This document shows positions 46,904 to 55,978 of a stretch of DNA of 64,000 bases, one piece after another. Below the pieces are notes generated by a model that had not been told where the DNA came from, searched no databases, and saw only the letters and a list, made by a program, of their open reading frames with translations. The DNA lies in assembly GCF_016745255.1 (NCBI RefSeq), contig NZ_JADOEQ010000004.1, positions 186,001-250,000 of the forward strand. The letters are read 5' to 3'. The position numbers were made by a program, and so were the translations under genes. Position 1 is the stretch's first letter. Each line of letters opens with the position of its first letter. This stretch comes from Enterococcus sp. BWR-S5 (GTDB lineage Bacteria > Bacillota > Bacilli > Lactobacillales > Enterococcaceae).

Positions 46904-48079
46904 CTAACTCAGTAACGATTCAGATTTATGACCACCTTGCTCCAATTGAGCAATTGCTCCTAGAATCTCTGACAGGACCTCTTCATCCTTTTCTTCTTTC
47001 TGCAGTTGTCGGAGAATCACCATCCATCTCTCCGGCTCCCGATTGCCTAGTTTGCCAATCGCCCAAACAGCTGTTCCTCGAATGACTGGTCGTACATCCT
47101 CTGTACAGGCCAAAATATCGGGCAGCGCTTCTCTGCCTCCCAGGTTTGCCAAAGCAATCAGTGCGTTTCTCTGTAACGGCTTCTTCCCTCGCCACGATCC
47201 GGCAAGGTGACCGAACTGTTCTTTAAATGCTTTATTTGATAAGGTAAGCATCGGTCTCAGCTTTGGATAAACTTCCTCTATATTCGGCTCCATCTCTTCA
47301 TGAAAATGAAAATCTTTTCCTCTATTATAAGGACAAACCAACTGGCAAATATCACAGCCATAGATAACACTCCCCATTTTTCTGCGATATTCTTTTGGCA
47401 TCATCCCTTTTGTCTGGGTTTGATACGATAGGCAACGTTTGGCATTCATCCTGCCATCTCCTAAAAGAGCCTCGGTTGGACACGCAGTGACACAGCGGGT
47501 GCATTCTCCACAACCAAAGGGAACAGGCTCATCTGACTCCAAGGAAATATTCGTGACAATTTCTCCCAAATAAACAAAGGAACCAAACTCTTCAGTTATC
47601 AACAGACCATTTCTGCCAATGAAGCCTAAGCCAGCTCGTTGAGCGGCAGCGACATCAATCAGTTCCCCTGTGTCCACCTGAGGTTTAAACCGCCAGCTCT
47701 GTTCCTCTTCCAACGTTTCTGCCTGATTCCTTATGAATGTAATTAATCGCTCCAACCGATCCCGCAAAATATCATGATAATCGATTCCCCATGAAGCACG
47801 AGCAAACTGCCCTCTTTTTTCATCTCGCGGAACCTTTTCTCTTGCCTTCGTCGGATAGGCCAATGCGATTGCAATAATCGTCTGCGGGTGCTCAAAGGTT
47901 CGTTCCGGATAAATCCGTTCTTCAATGACAGGATGCTCAAACCCTGATGTATAGCCTCGATTTTTCTGTTCCTCTAAAGAGTCCTTCAAATGGTCAAAGG
48001 GTTCAGCAGAAGCAAAACCAATTTTATCAATACCCAGCCGTCTACTCTCAGCAATAATTCTTTCTTTCAGCGTTGCCAT
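46904..48079 (-). CDS. queG: Epoxyqueuosine reductase QueG
   Basis: A 391-residue cytoplasmic enzyme with the cobalamin-binding N-terminal region ([27 protein letters not shown]) and two 4Fe-4S motifs ([16 protein letters not shown] at about 193 and [11 protein letters not shown] at about 247). Two HEAT-type repeats end the protein ([30 protein letters not shown]). It reduces epoxyqueuosine to queuosine in tRNA anticodons, the last step of the pathway. It is transcribed alone from a TATAAT box at plus 48106-48111. Confidence 0.95.
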   Translation of the reverse strand: MATLKERIIAESRRLGIDKIGFASAEPFDHLKDSLEEQKNRGYTSGFEHPVIEERIYPERTFEHPQTIIAIALAYPTKAREKVPRDEKRGQFARASWGIDYHDILRDRLERLITFIRNQAETLEEEQSWRFKPQVDTGELIDVAAAQRAGLGFIGRNGLLITEEFGSFVYLGEIVTNISLESDEPVPFGCGECTRCVTACPTEALLGDGRMNAKRCLSYQTQTKGMMPKEYRRKMGSVIYGCDICQLVCPYNRGKDFHFHEEMEPNIEEVYPKLRPMLTLSNKAFKEQFGHLAGSWRGKKPLQRNALIALANLGGREALPDILACTEDVRPVIRGTAVWAIGKLGNREPERWMVILRQLQKEEKDEEVLSEILGAIAQLEQGGHKSESLLS

Positions 48080-48129
48080 TGTTCTCCCTCCCTTTAATCG
48101 TTTCTATTATACCCGTCCCGGCTTTCCTT

Positions 48130-48295
48130 TGAAAGCAAGAAAAGCGGAACAGACTGGGCAACTTCCAAGCAATATAGGAACTTGACGAACTGGCGCTCTT
48201 ATTGCCAGTGTAGACAAGTTATCTTATTGCCGAAGAAGTTAGTCTGTGAAGCTGGACAAGAAGAAAAGCGGAATGAGCTCGTCCAGCTTCCGAAA
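48130..48295. repeat. Cluster of short intergenic repeats and hairpins
   Basis: Two exact copies of the 13-mer AAGAAAAGCGGAA (48137-48149 and 48261-48273) are followed by CTTCC-containing arms. GAAGCTGGAC (about 48248-48257) pairs with GTCCAGCTTC (48281-48290), enclosing the second copy. The stretch looks like degenerate copies of a small enterococcal-type repeat, not a gene. Confidence 0.55.
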
Positions 48296-48330
48296 ATAAG
48301 AAACGCCCTGAAATTCAGGGCGTTTCTTGA
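48296..48330 (-). terminator. Terminator after the YczE-like gene
   Basis: AAGAAACGCCCTGAA and TTCAGGGCGTTTCTT form a perfect 15-bp stem with a one-base centre. Confidence 0.88.
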
Positions 48331-48347
48331 ACAACATCTCACAAAAA

Positions 48348-48968
48348 TCATTTTGATTCTTTCACTTTTTCAACATTGTTTAATCGCATACTTCTTTTCA
48401 ACATCCATTCCACAACAGGGCCGGTCAATAACAGACAGACGAAGGTTGCAATATGAAAATCCTTACTACCTAATAATAGGCCTAAAACAACAAAGGAAGA
48501 ATCAATCGCGATTCGAACCGTTCGTAGACTGAATTTAGTTCTGGATTCTAAAATGAAGGATAAGCATTCGATTGCTGCTGACCCCATCTGAGCGGATACA
48601 TAGAATCCAATGCCAATGCCATACAAAACTGCCCCAAGCAGTCCCCAGAGTAACGGCATGGACATCGTCCAATCACCGAAAACAGCGAAAAAGAGATTCA
48701 GAATCAATCCGAGACCAAATCCGTTGATAATCGTTCCAATGCCCATCAACTCTCTTTGAATAAAAAAGGCAAGTACAATTACTAAAAGATTGAACAACAT
48801 ACTAAGATACCCAAATTCTATAGAAACATGCTGTTGGATCCCTGTCAAAAACACACTCAAGGTATCCGTTCCATAGCCGCTTTTCAGCAGCAGAAAAATA
48901 GCAAACGCTGTCAATGTTGTTCCAAAAAATACTGAAAAAATACGATATACTGGATTTAATTTTGTCAT
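48348..48968 (-). CDS. YczE/YyaS/YitT-family membrane protein
   Basis: A 206-residue protein with five to six TM helices and the family pattern of alternating loops (LLKSGYGTDTLSVFLTG near the N-terminus, GIGFYVSAQMGSAAIECLSF in the middle, and the RTVRIAIDSSFVVLG segment). Members are integral membrane proteins of unknown function, sometimes linked to antibiotic or lantibiotic phenotypes. It is monocistronic and ends at a perfect terminator. Confidence 0.85.
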   Translation of the reverse strand: MTKLNPVYRIFSVFFGTTLTAFAIFLLLKSGYGTDTLSVFLTGIQQHVSIEFGYLSMLFNLLVIVLAFFIQRELMGIGTIINGFGLGLILNLFFAVFGDWTMSMPLLWGLLGAVLYGIGIGFYVSAQMGSAAIECLSFILESRTKFSLRTVRIAIDSSFVVLGLLLGSKDFHIATFVCLLLTGPVVEWMLKRSMRLNNVEKVKESK

Positions 48969-49127
48969 TTCTACTCACATTTTCCTTTAATTATTTACAG
49001 TTTTCCCAAACGACCAAACTTTCCCTATTTACACATTATCAGAAAAGATGTTGCAACGAAGTCTTCTACACTTTAAGAACGAAAAGTCACTTCTTTACCT
49101 ATAATACAGGAAAAGGAAGGAAGAATC

Positions 49128-49199
49128 ATGAAGAAACTCACATTTTTCTTTTGTCTAAAAACTCCTTTAAGAAAAGCAAAACCCCTCACTTTTATGTGA
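49128..49199 (+). CDS. Candidate 23-residue small peptide
   Basis: A short frame (24 codons with stop) starts at ATG 49128, six to seven bases after GGAAGGAAG, with a TATAAT box at 49100-49105. The peptide reads MKKLTFFFCLKTPLRKAKP plus four residues: a short hydrophobic run flanked by Lys/Arg. No homologue is recognised. The -35 is poor and no terminator follows closely, so expression is uncertain. Confidence 0.3.
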   Translation: MKKLTFFFCLKTPLRKAKPLTFM

Positions 49200-49290
49200 A
49201 CTTTCTCATCTTGTTCCATCTATTCTAAATAATTACTCAGTCCCTACTAATTTAAAAGAGTGAAAGTTTAGGGGCTGCTCTGATAAACGG

Positions 49291-49319
49291 TTGACATTTT
49301 ATTCTATATACCGTAGACT
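49291..49319 (+). promoter_or_regulatory. Promoter of the lysine-riboswitch transporter operon
   Basis: TTGACA (49291-49296) and TAGACT (49314-49319) with a 17-bp spacer, placing transcription start about 30 bases before the riboswitch. Confidence 0.7.
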
Positions 49320-49354
49320 AATTACTACTTGAAAGACAACTGAATAGTACCTCA

Positions 49355-49522
49355 ATATGAGGTAGAGGTCGCGATTTTTATTAATCTTGTGGAGTGAGAG
49401 GACACGTCGAAGCAAGCCTAGGAACAATCGCCGAAATGTACAACAGCCTTTCTGTTGTATGTTGGGACATCATGCGAATAGCTGATGGACTGTCTTAGCA
49501 GTAATGCTAAGTTGCGCTATGT
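49355..49522 (+). promoter_or_regulatory. Lysine riboswitch (L-box)
   Basis: Signature segments appear in the right order. GGTAGAGGTCGCGA (49361-) forms the 5' core, ATCGCCGAAAT matches the conserved GCCGAA, and a GTACAACAG/CTGTTGTAT stem is present. Then come GCTGATGGACTGTC, matching the conserved GCTGG...CTGTC part, and a closing TTGCGCTAT (49512-49520). This architecture is shared with the lysC leader of B. subtilis. A terminator follows, so lysine should switch off the downstream importer. Confidence 0.85.
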
Positions 49523-49546
49523 TTTTGTTGAGGAATCCATTGATTT

Positions 49547-49578
49547 CAACAACCAGCAGGCGCATGGTTGTTTTTTTG
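49547..49578 (+). terminator. Riboswitch expression-platform terminator
   Basis: AACAACCA (49548-49555) pairs with TGGTTGTT (49565-49572) and TTTTT follows. The upstream TTGTTGAGGAATCCATTGATTTCAAC offers an alternative pairing for antitermination. Confidence 0.8.
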
Positions 49579-49604
49579 TTTTTATCAGAGAAAGGGAGAG
49601 TTAT

Positions 49605-51215
49605 ATGAATAGACGATTTTTATCTTTCAGCTTATTCGTGACACTACTTGTAGGGTTATTCTGCACACCTTTAACAAGTCAGGCTGAAGGCAATACAAAT
49701 GGGGAATTCCGTGTTGGGATGGAGGCAGGTTATGCTCCGTTCAACTGGACACAGACAACTGATGCAAATGGTGCGGTTCCAATTCCCGGCGATCATTCTT
49801 ATGCCGGCGGATATGATGTCCAAATAGCGAAAAAAGTAGCAGAAGGATTAAATAAAAATCTGGTTATTGTAAAAACAAAATGGGATGGACTTGCTCCGGC
49901 ACTCCAATCCGGAAAAATAGATGCAGTAATCGCCGGGATGTCACCAACACCGGAACGAAAAAAGGAAATTGACTTTTCCGATGCCTATTACGAATCAAAC
50001 TTAGTTATCGTTACACGAAAAGACAGCAAGTATGCAAGCGCCACAAGCATCGATGATTTCAAAGGAGCAAAAATCACCGGTCAGCTGAATACTTTCCATT
50101 ATAGTGTGATTGACCAAATTCCAGATGTCCAAAAGCAACAAGCGCAGGCAGATTTCGGTGCGATGCGTACAGCCCTGGCTTCCGGAGTTATTGACGGTTA
50201 TGTCAGTGAACGTCCCGAAGGTGTCACTGCCGAAACTGTTAATCCAGACATCAAAATGGTTGAGTTCAGTAAAGAGAACGGTTTTCAAACTGATCCGGCT
50301 GATACAACAATCGCAGTTGGTGTTCGTAAAGGTGACCCGAATCTTGAAAAAATCAACGAAATTTTAGCGGGCATTTCTTCAGAAGAACGGACAAAAATTA
50401 TGGATCAAGCCATCGTTGACCAGCCGGCTGCTGAAAACTCCGGAGACGAAGCAGAAGCAAAAACAGGTGTACTGAATGATTTCAAAAACATACTGGATCA
50501 ATACGGCATTCTTTTCCTTCGTGGGACAGGAACAACTCTGCTGCTTGCATTGGTTGGAACCATCGTCGGAACATTGATTGGTTTATTGATTGGTGTGATT
50601 CGTACGATTCCAGAATCAGAAAGCAAAGGAAAGCGTGCTTTCCAAAAAGTGGTCAACTGGTTATTATCTGCGTATATCGAAATTTTCCGAAGCACACCGA
50701 TGATGGTACAAGCAATGGTTATCTACTACGGGATTGCATTGGCTTTCAGTATTGACCTCAATCGTATGGCTGCTGCCTTCTTCATTGTATCGATTAACAC
50801 AGGTGCCTATATGTCTGAAATCGTCCGCGGGGGTATTTTCTCAGTCGATAAAGGACAATTTGAAGCGGCTCAGGCCATCGGTATGACCCATAGCCAAACA
50901 ATGATGAAAGTTGTTTTGCCGCAGGTTATCAGAAACATCATGCCGGCTACCGGAAATGAATTTGTTATCAATATCAAGGATACCTCTGTACTGAGTGTTA
51001 TCTCTGTTTCAGACTTGTTCTTCCAAGGAAACTCAGCCGCCGGAGCAAACTATCAGTTCTTCCAAACCTTCTCAATTATTTGTGTGATTTACTTTGTATT
51101 AACCTTTACAATTACACGGATTCTGCGTTGGGTGGAAAAGCGGATGGATGGTCCTTCTGCCTATATTCCAGTTGAAGAAACTACTCAGGCTGTCGCTACA
51201 GGCGAAGATAAATAA
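49605..51215 (+). CDS. Lysine ABC importer, substrate-binding/permease fusion
   Basis: Start placed at ATG 49605 ([11 protein letters not shown]) behind AAAGGGAGAG; the frame extending to 49485 runs through the riboswitch. The 536-residue protein has a signal peptide (1-28), a periplasmic-type amino-acid-binding domain (about 30-285, [15 protein letters not shown] and [20 protein letters not shown]) and a fused permease (about 310-510, with the [21 protein letters not shown] loop). The fusion is common in Lactobacillales. The lysine riboswitch in the leader makes lysine the most likely substrate, as for the predicted LysXY transporters. Confidence 0.9.
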   Translation: MNRRFLSFSLFVTLLVGLFCTPLTSQAEGNTNGEFRVGMEAGYAPFNWTQTTDANGAVPIPGDHSYAGGYDVQIAKKVAEGLNKNLVIVKTKWDGLAPALQSGKIDAVIAGMSPTPERKKEIDFSDAYYESNLVIVTRKDSKYASATSIDDFKGAKITGQLNTFHYSVIDQIPDVQKQQAQADFGAMRTALASGVIDGYVSERPEGVTAETVNPDIKMVEFSKENGFQTDPADTTIAVGVRKGDPNLEKINEILAGISSEERTKIMDQAIVDQPAAENSGDEAEAKTGVLNDFKNILDQYGILFLRGTGTTLLLALVGTIVGTLIGLLIGVIRTIPESESKGKRAFQKVVNWLLSAYIEIFRSTPMMVQAMVIYYGIALAFSIDLNRMAAAFFIVSINTGAYMSEIVRGGIFSVDKGQFEAAQAIGMTHSQTMMKVVLPQVIRNIMPATGNEFVINIKDTSVLSVISVSDLFFQGNSAAGANYQFFQTFSIICVIYFVLTFTITRILRWVEKRMDGPSAYIPVEETTQAVATGEDK

Positions 51216-51226
51216 GGAGGCCGCTC

Positions 51227-51967
51227 ATGGATTCGATTATTAAAGTAGAACATTTGAAAAAAAACTTCGGTGAAAACGAAGTGTTGAAAGATATCAATTT
51301 AACTGTAAGCAAAGGGGAAGTCGTGACAATCATTGGTTCTTCCGGTTCCGGAAAATCAACGATGCTGCGCTGCATCAACCTTTTAGAAAAACCAACAGCC
51401 GGTAAAATCATTTATCAGAATCAAAACGTTTTAGAACCCGGCTATGATTTACCGAAATACCGTACCCATTTAGGGATGGTGTTCCAACAATTCAATTTGT
51501 TCAACAACTTAAATGTTTTAGATAATTGTACAACAGGACAGCTCACTGTCCTGAAACGTTCAAAAAGCGAAGCAGAAAAAGTTGCTTTGGAAAATCTGGA
51601 AAAGGTTGGAATGGCCCGTTTTGTACAAGCCAAGCCGGCACAGCTTTCCGGCGGACAAAAACAGCGCGTTGCAATCGCACGTGCGCTGTCTATGAACCCT
51701 GATGTTCTTTTATTTGATGAACCGACCTCTGCACTGGACCCTGAAATGGTAGGAGAAGTGTTAAAGACAATGAAGAATCTGGCCCACACAGGGCTGACGA
51801 TGATGATCGTGACCCACGAAATGGAATTTGCCCGTGAAGTGTCCGATCGTGTCATTTTCATGGATAAAGGTGTCATTGCAGAGGAAGGAACCGCTGAAGA
51901 TATTTTCGTTCATCCAAAAGAAGAACGAACAAAAGAATTTCTTCAACGGATTCTATCAAAAGAATAG
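51227..51967 (+). CDS. Amino-acid (lysine) ABC importer ATPase
   Basis: A 246-residue polar-amino-acid-type ATPase: Walker [10 protein letters not shown] (about 36-44), Q-loop MVFQQFNLF, signature LSGGQKQR, Walker [16 protein letters not shown] and switch [11 protein letters not shown]. It starts 11 bp after the binding-protein/permease gene with a GGAGG site and completes that importer. A strong terminator follows. Confidence 0.92.
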   Translation: MDSIIKVEHLKKNFGENEVLKDINLTVSKGEVVTIIGSSGSGKSTMLRCINLLEKPTAGKIIYQNQNVLEPGYDLPKYRTHLGMVFQQFNLFNNLNVLDNCTTGQLTVLKRSKSEAEKVALENLEKVGMARFVQAKPAQLSGGQKQRVAIARALSMNPDVLLFDEPTSALDPEMVGEVLKTMKNLAHTGLTMMIVTHEMEFAREVSDRVIFMDKGVIAEEGTAEDIFVHPKEERTKEFLQRILSKE

Positions 51968-51976
51968 CTATAAAAA

Positions 51977-52012
51977 ACAAAAAAGCGGCTCTCGGGTGAG
52001 CCGCTTTTTTGT
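51977..52012 (+). terminator. Terminator of the lysine importer operon
   Basis: AAAAAAGCGGCTC (51979-51991) pairs with GAGCCGCTTTTTT (51998-52010). The A/T symmetry also allows use from the minus strand, where the LOG gene ends at 52058. Confidence 0.9.
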
Positions 52013-52057
52013 TTTTTATAATAAGCTTTCTATCTAAAGTCAATTAGCGTCAAGCCT

Positions 52058-52627
52058 TCATTTCTCATATTCCCGAATAGCTGTTGCCTCAAAGTCGGCA
52101 ATAAATGTATCCGCAACTTCCAACGAATCTGTAATCAATATCTGCTCACGGTCCCTCTGAGACAAAAAGTCGTCTTCTACCATTTTATCGAAGAAATCCG
52201 CCAACGAATCATAATAGCCGTTTACATTCAAGAGGAAACAGGGATTCGCATGCTCTCCCACACGTGCCCATGAAATTGCTTCTGAAATTTCCTCTAAGGT
52301 GCCCGGACCGCCTGGTAGGGCAATATAGACATCCGCTAGATCCATCATTTTCTTTTTCCGCTGGTGCATATCTTCTACAATGACCAGCTCCGTCAGATTG
52401 GGATGAGCAATCTCCCGTTCAACTAAGAAGGTAGGCATAACACCAATGACCTCACCCCCGCCGGTTAAAACTGTATCGGCAAGTACACCCATCAAACCGA
52501 CATTTCCTCCACCATATACTAAACTAAGCTCTTTAGAAATCAACCACCTGCCTAGTTCTTCCGCCGCTTCTCGGTAGATAGGACTATTTCCCATGCTTGC
52601 GCCGCAATAAACTGCTACTCGCTTCAC
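52058..52627 (-). CDS. LOG-family protein (cytokinin riboside monophosphate phosphoribohydrolase type)
   Basis: A 189-residue Rossmann-fold protein with YGGGNVGLMG (about 38-47) and PGGPGTLEEISEAISWARVG (about 104-123), the two LOG signatures. Family members cleave nucleoside 5'-monophosphates to base and ribose 5-phosphate. The bacterial physiological substrate is uncertain. It is 44 bp from the phosphatase gene upstream and probably co-transcribed with it. Confidence 0.92.
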   Translation of the reverse strand: MKRVAVYCGASMGNSPIYREAAEELGRWLISKELSLVYGGGNVGLMGVLADTVLTGGGEVIGVMPTFLVEREIAHPNLTELVIVEDMHQRKKKMMDLADVYIALPGGPGTLEEISEAISWARVGEHANPCFLLNVNGYYDSLADFFDKMVEDDFLSQRDREQILITDSLEVADTFIADFEATAIREYEK

Positions 52628-52671
52628 CTTTCATTCTCCCTACTCTCTTTGGTTTTTCAATCAACAACACC

Positions 52672-53289
52672 TCATGATTGATACGAAATATCATTGAATA
52701 CGTTAAGACTGTAACCGTCCCCTGCTTTATCAAGTATCGTCACGCTTGTGTTTTCCAATGGCCCATTTTCCCGCCATGACTGTTTTTCTTTTCCTGTCAG
52801 ATAATTAATTAACACAATCAGCACCACTCCATGCGCAACGACCAGAACCTTTCCATTCGGATGCTCTGCTTCCAGCTGATTGATAACAGGAACAATTCGG
52901 TCAATCAACTCATCGTAGGTTTCACCGGAAAATTCCGTCGGGTCATATAAATCCGGTCTAGTACGCAAATACTGTGTCTGCTGGTTCTCCAAATCTACCA
53001 CGATACCTTCTTTGTCACCGAAGCCCATTTCCCTCAGTCCATCATGATACCTCACAGTTAGACCATCTAAATGCGCATTTTCCGCTAAGACAAAAGCCGC
53101 TGTATCCATTGCCCGCTTCTGCGTGCTAACTGCGGCTGCAGAAAAAGCTACATCAGATAAATACTTGCCCAGCTGCCCTGCTTGCTCGATTCCTTCCGCA
53201 AGCAACGGCGAATCAATTCCTCCGCCTTGAAAACTGTTTAACACATTTAATTCTGTTTTACCATGTCTCACAAAATAAAAAGTTGTCAT
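52672..53289 (-). CDS. Histidine phosphatase family protein (phosphoglycerate-mutase-like)
   Basis: Start placed at ATG 53287-53289 (MTTFYFVRHGKTELN) behind GGGAGAG; the longer frame adds 22 residues that overlap the divergent MazG promoter region. The 205-residue protein has the catalytic RHGKTEL motif (residues 8-14), the second-histidine region VLVVAHGVV (about 165) and the acid residue in GLREMGFGDKEG. Small soluble phosphatases of this family act on varied phosphometabolites; no specific one is indicated. Confidence 0.88.
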   Translation of the reverse strand: MTTFYFVRHGKTELNVLNSFQGGGIDSPLLAEGIEQAGQLGKYLSDVAFSAAAVSTQKRAMDTAAFVLAENAHLDGLTVRYHDGLREMGFGDKEGIVVDLENQQTQYLRTRPDLYDPTEFSGETYDELIDRIVPVINQLEAEHPNGKVLVVAHGVVLIVLINYLTGKEKQSWRENGPLENTSVTILDKAGDGYSLNVFNDISYQS

Positions 53290-53407
53290 TGTCTTCTCTC
53301 CCGTTTTTTCATTCACTTCGATTATAGCAGTTATTTTTTTATCTGTCTTATTCATTTCATTTCCTTATCTTGTGATATGATAAAAGGAAAAAAGGAGGTT
53401 CGTCACA

Positions 53408-53728
53408 ATGGACATACACGATTATCAAAAATGGATCAGTGATTTCTACAAGAAACGAGACTGGTACAGCCTTGATCCTTTTGTCCGCGTCAGCTTTCTC
53501 TCCGAAGAAACCGGGGAGGTTGCTCAAGCAGTTCGAGCAATAGAAATCGGACGTGATCGACCAGATGAAGAAATGAAATCACCTGAGCTGCTTAAACAAC
53601 AGCTGACAGAAGAGCTGGGAGATGTCCTAGATAATATCTTTATATTAGCTGATAAATATGATATTCAGTTAGAAGATATTATGATTGCTCATAAAAATAA
53701 ACTGACTGACCGATTTTCTAAAGAGTAG
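53408..53728 (+). CDS. MazG-like nucleotide pyrophosphohydrolase
   Basis: A 106-residue all-helical MazG-type protein, the short single-domain form. Metal-binding acidic clusters are visible in SEETGEVAQAVR (about 37-48) and EELGDVLDNIFILADKY (about 82-98). It probably hydrolyses non-canonical or excess nucleoside triphosphates to monophosphate and pyrophosphate. An AAAGGAGG site precedes the ATG. The GNAT gene follows 13 bp later in the same operon. Confidence 0.9.
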   Translation: MDIHDYQKWISDFYKKRDWYSLDPFVRVSFLSEETGEVAQAVRAIEIGRDRPDEEMKSPELLKQQLTEELGDVLDNIFILADKYDIQLEDIMIAHKNKLTDRFSKE

Positions 53729-53741
53729 AGGAGGAACTGAC

Positions 53742-54230
53742 ATGACTGCAACGATACAAATAAGAGAGGTACGAGATACCGACTATCCGGAACTGATGAC
53801 GATTGAAAACCAAATTTGGACCATTGAAAATTCGCCCATTGTTCATCATTATGATGATGTTGCTGCCTACCGAGAACGGATGCAGGAAAAACAGGTATTT
53901 GTCGCTGTTTTAGACGAGAAGGTTATCGGCTTTGTTGATGTTCATCACCCAACACCATTACCCTCTCACAAAAAACAATGGATGCTTGGCATCGGGGTTC
54001 ATCCTGATTACCAATCATTTGGTGCAGGACGACATCTGTTAGATTACTTAAAAGCCGTTGCGCAAGATTATGGCATTCATAAAATTTCTTTACGTGTGAT
54101 GGGAACAAACACGGCAGCAATTGCTTTTTATAAAAAAAATGGCTTCCTTCAAGAAGGCCATTTAAAGGACGAATTCTATATGAATGGTGTCTACTGTGAT
54201 GATTATCTATTTGCTTATCTATTAAATTGA
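53742..54230 (+). CDS. GNAT-family N-acetyltransferase
   Basis: A 162-residue GNAT protein with the acetyl-CoA binding region LGIGVHPDYQSFGAGRHLLDYL (about 83-104; Q/RxxGxG/A motif) and the closing NTAAIAFYKKNGF (about 124-136). The acceptor substrate is not predictable. It is translationally close to the MazG gene, and a terminator follows at 54255-54310. Confidence 0.9.
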   Translation: MTATIQIREVRDTDYPELMTIENQIWTIENSPIVHHYDDVAAYRERMQEKQVFVAVLDEKVIGFVDVHHPTPLPSHKKQWMLGIGVHPDYQSFGAGRHLLDYLKAVAQDYGIHKISLRVMGTNTAAIAFYKKNGFLQEGHLKDEFYMNGVYCDDYLFAYLLN

Positions 54231-54254
54231 GTATGAATAACGAGTGACCTGACA

Positions 54255-54310
54255 GACAGGCAAACAAGAAAATCCATTTTCTCATGATTTTCTTGCTTGC
54301 CTGTCTCTTT
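54255..54310 (+). terminator. Terminator after the GNAT gene
   Basis: GACAGGCAA-CAAGAAAATC pairs with GATTTTCTTG-TTGCCTGTC around CATTTTCTCAT; CTTTT follows. Confidence 0.82.
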
Positions 54311-54467
54311 TGACTCTGCTATTTTTATAAAGATGGGGAAAAAACAGGAACTGATTGCAGGCAGCCAGTAAGCTGCAAATTACCAGACAATTACTTCCTT
54401 CATCTGTGAGAAGAAGGCTTGGCCAGAACCTCACAACGACATCCAAAAAATAAAAGGAGCGTTTAAC

Positions 54468-55823
54468 TTGAACAAAAAATTATCATGGCGGGAATATCTT
54501 TATGTTGGTTCCATGCTGTTCGGTCTCTTTTTCGGTGCCGGAAATCTTATTTTTCCTGTACATATGGGGCAGGAAGCTGGCAGTGCTATTTTCGCTGCTA
54601 ATCTTGGCTTTCTAATTACAGGTATCGGATTACCTTTTCTTGGTGTTATTGCCATTGGTATTTCGAAAAGTAATGGTGTCTTTGATTTGGCTAATCGAAT
54701 AAATCGGCCGTATGCTCTTATTTTTACTTCTTTATTATATTTGACGATTGGCCCATTTTTTGCTTTACCAAGATTGGCTACTACCTCATTTGAGATAGGA
54801 CTTGCTCCCTTTATCTCTTCTGAACAGCAGCCTGTTTTTCTAGCTGTATTCTCTGCCTTATTTTTCTTAACGGCTTGGTTCTTCTCCAGAAAACCGACAA
54901 AAATCTTAAACTATGTAGGAAAATTCTTAAATCCAATTTTTCTGATACTATTGGGCATCCTTCTATTACTGGCATTCATTCGTCCTTTAGGATCTGTTGC
55001 TTCTGCACCTATCGGAGAAGCTTATCAGTCTCAAGCCTTCTTCAAGGGTTTTACAGAGGGCTACAATACCTTAGATGCTCTTGCTTCACTGGCCTTTGGT
55101 ATTATTATCGTCACAACAATACGAGGAATGGGTGTAGAAGAGCCTAATGCTATCGCAAAAGATACCATTAAATCAGGAGCAGTCAGCGTCTTATTGATGG
55201 GAATTATCTATACGCTATTGTCTTACATGGGTGCGATGAGCATCGGAACCTTTGCTTTAAGCGACAATGGCGGAATCGCCTTGGCTCAAATTGCCAATCA
55301 TTATCTGGGGAATTGGGGCAGCCTGCTTTTAGCACTAATTATTATTGTTGCCTGCCTAAAGACGGCGATTGGACTGGTTACCGCTTTTTCCGAGACCTTT
55401 GCTGAGCTGTTTCCTAAGGCTGGTTATTCTTTCTACATTGTTCTTGCCAGTGTTTTACCGTGTTTGTTCGCGAATGTTGGACTGACGAACATCATTCAAT
55501 TCTCTATTCCTGTATTGATGTTCTTATATCCTTTGGCTATCACCTTGATGCTTTTAGTGATAGCAGGACCGCTGTTCAAGCAACATACCAGTGTCTATCG
55601 GATAACTACGTATATAACGCTTATCGCTGCATTCCTTGACGCACTGAACAGCTCACCGGCGTTCATCAAAGAAACTTCTCTTGTTACAGCGATTCTTGAA
55701 ATTGCTGAAAAGTATCTGCCGTTTTTCTCCATTGGCATGGGCTGGATTCTTCCGGCGCTCATCGGGTTTATTCTTGGGCTTATGTGGAGCAAGATACAGC
55801 CTAAACAGCTTCCAATTAAATAA
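54468..55823 (+). CDS. brnQ: Branched-chain amino acid transporter BrnQ
   Basis: A 451-residue LIVCS-family carrier with 12 TM helices. The family opening is [22 protein letters not shown] (about 17-38), with conserved [18 protein letters not shown] (about 85-102) and [14 protein letters not shown] (about 199-212). It should import Leu, Ile and Val with sodium or protons. The start is TTG at 54468 with a GGAG site nearby. The leader between the upstream terminator and the start shows no T-box signature. Confidence 0.93.
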   Translation: MNKKLSWREYLYVGSMLFGLFFGAGNLIFPVHMGQEAGSAIFAANLGFLITGIGLPFLGVIAIGISKSNGVFDLANRINRPYALIFTSLLYLTIGPFFALPRLATTSFEIGLAPFISSEQQPVFLAVFSALFFLTAWFFSRKPTKILNYVGKFLNPIFLILLGILLLLAFIRPLGSVASAPIGEAYQSQAFFKGFTEGYNTLDALASLAFGIIIVTTIRGMGVEEPNAIAKDTIKSGAVSVLLMGIIYTLLSYMGAMSIGTFALSDNGGIALAQIANHYLGNWGSLLLALIIIVACLKTAIGLVTAFSETFAELFPKAGYSFYIVLASVLPCLFANVGLTNIIQFSIPVLMFLYPLAITLMLLVIAGPLFKQHTSVYRITTYITLIAAFLDALNSSPAFIKETSLVTAILEIAEKYLPFFSIGMGWILPALIGFILGLMWSKIQPKQLPIK

Positions 55824-55978
55824 TGTAAAATTCGCAAAAGAATTGTCTGTTTTTATACAGATAATTCTTTTTATTTAATTTTTTTATAGAAAAAAAGTAA
55901 TATTCATTGATTTTATGTATTATAATGGGCATATTAGGCTACTTACAGTACAATGATCCACAGGAGGGATTTCTATAA

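Noticed and set aside
48182-48532. Plus-strand frame of 116 residues
   Set aside because: It crosses the intergenic repeats, a perfect terminator and the YczE-like gene; no ribosome binding site.
54311-54467. Leader of brnQ considered for a T-box
   Set aside because: No conserved T-box sequence or specifier-loop pattern could be found; only small local hairpins.
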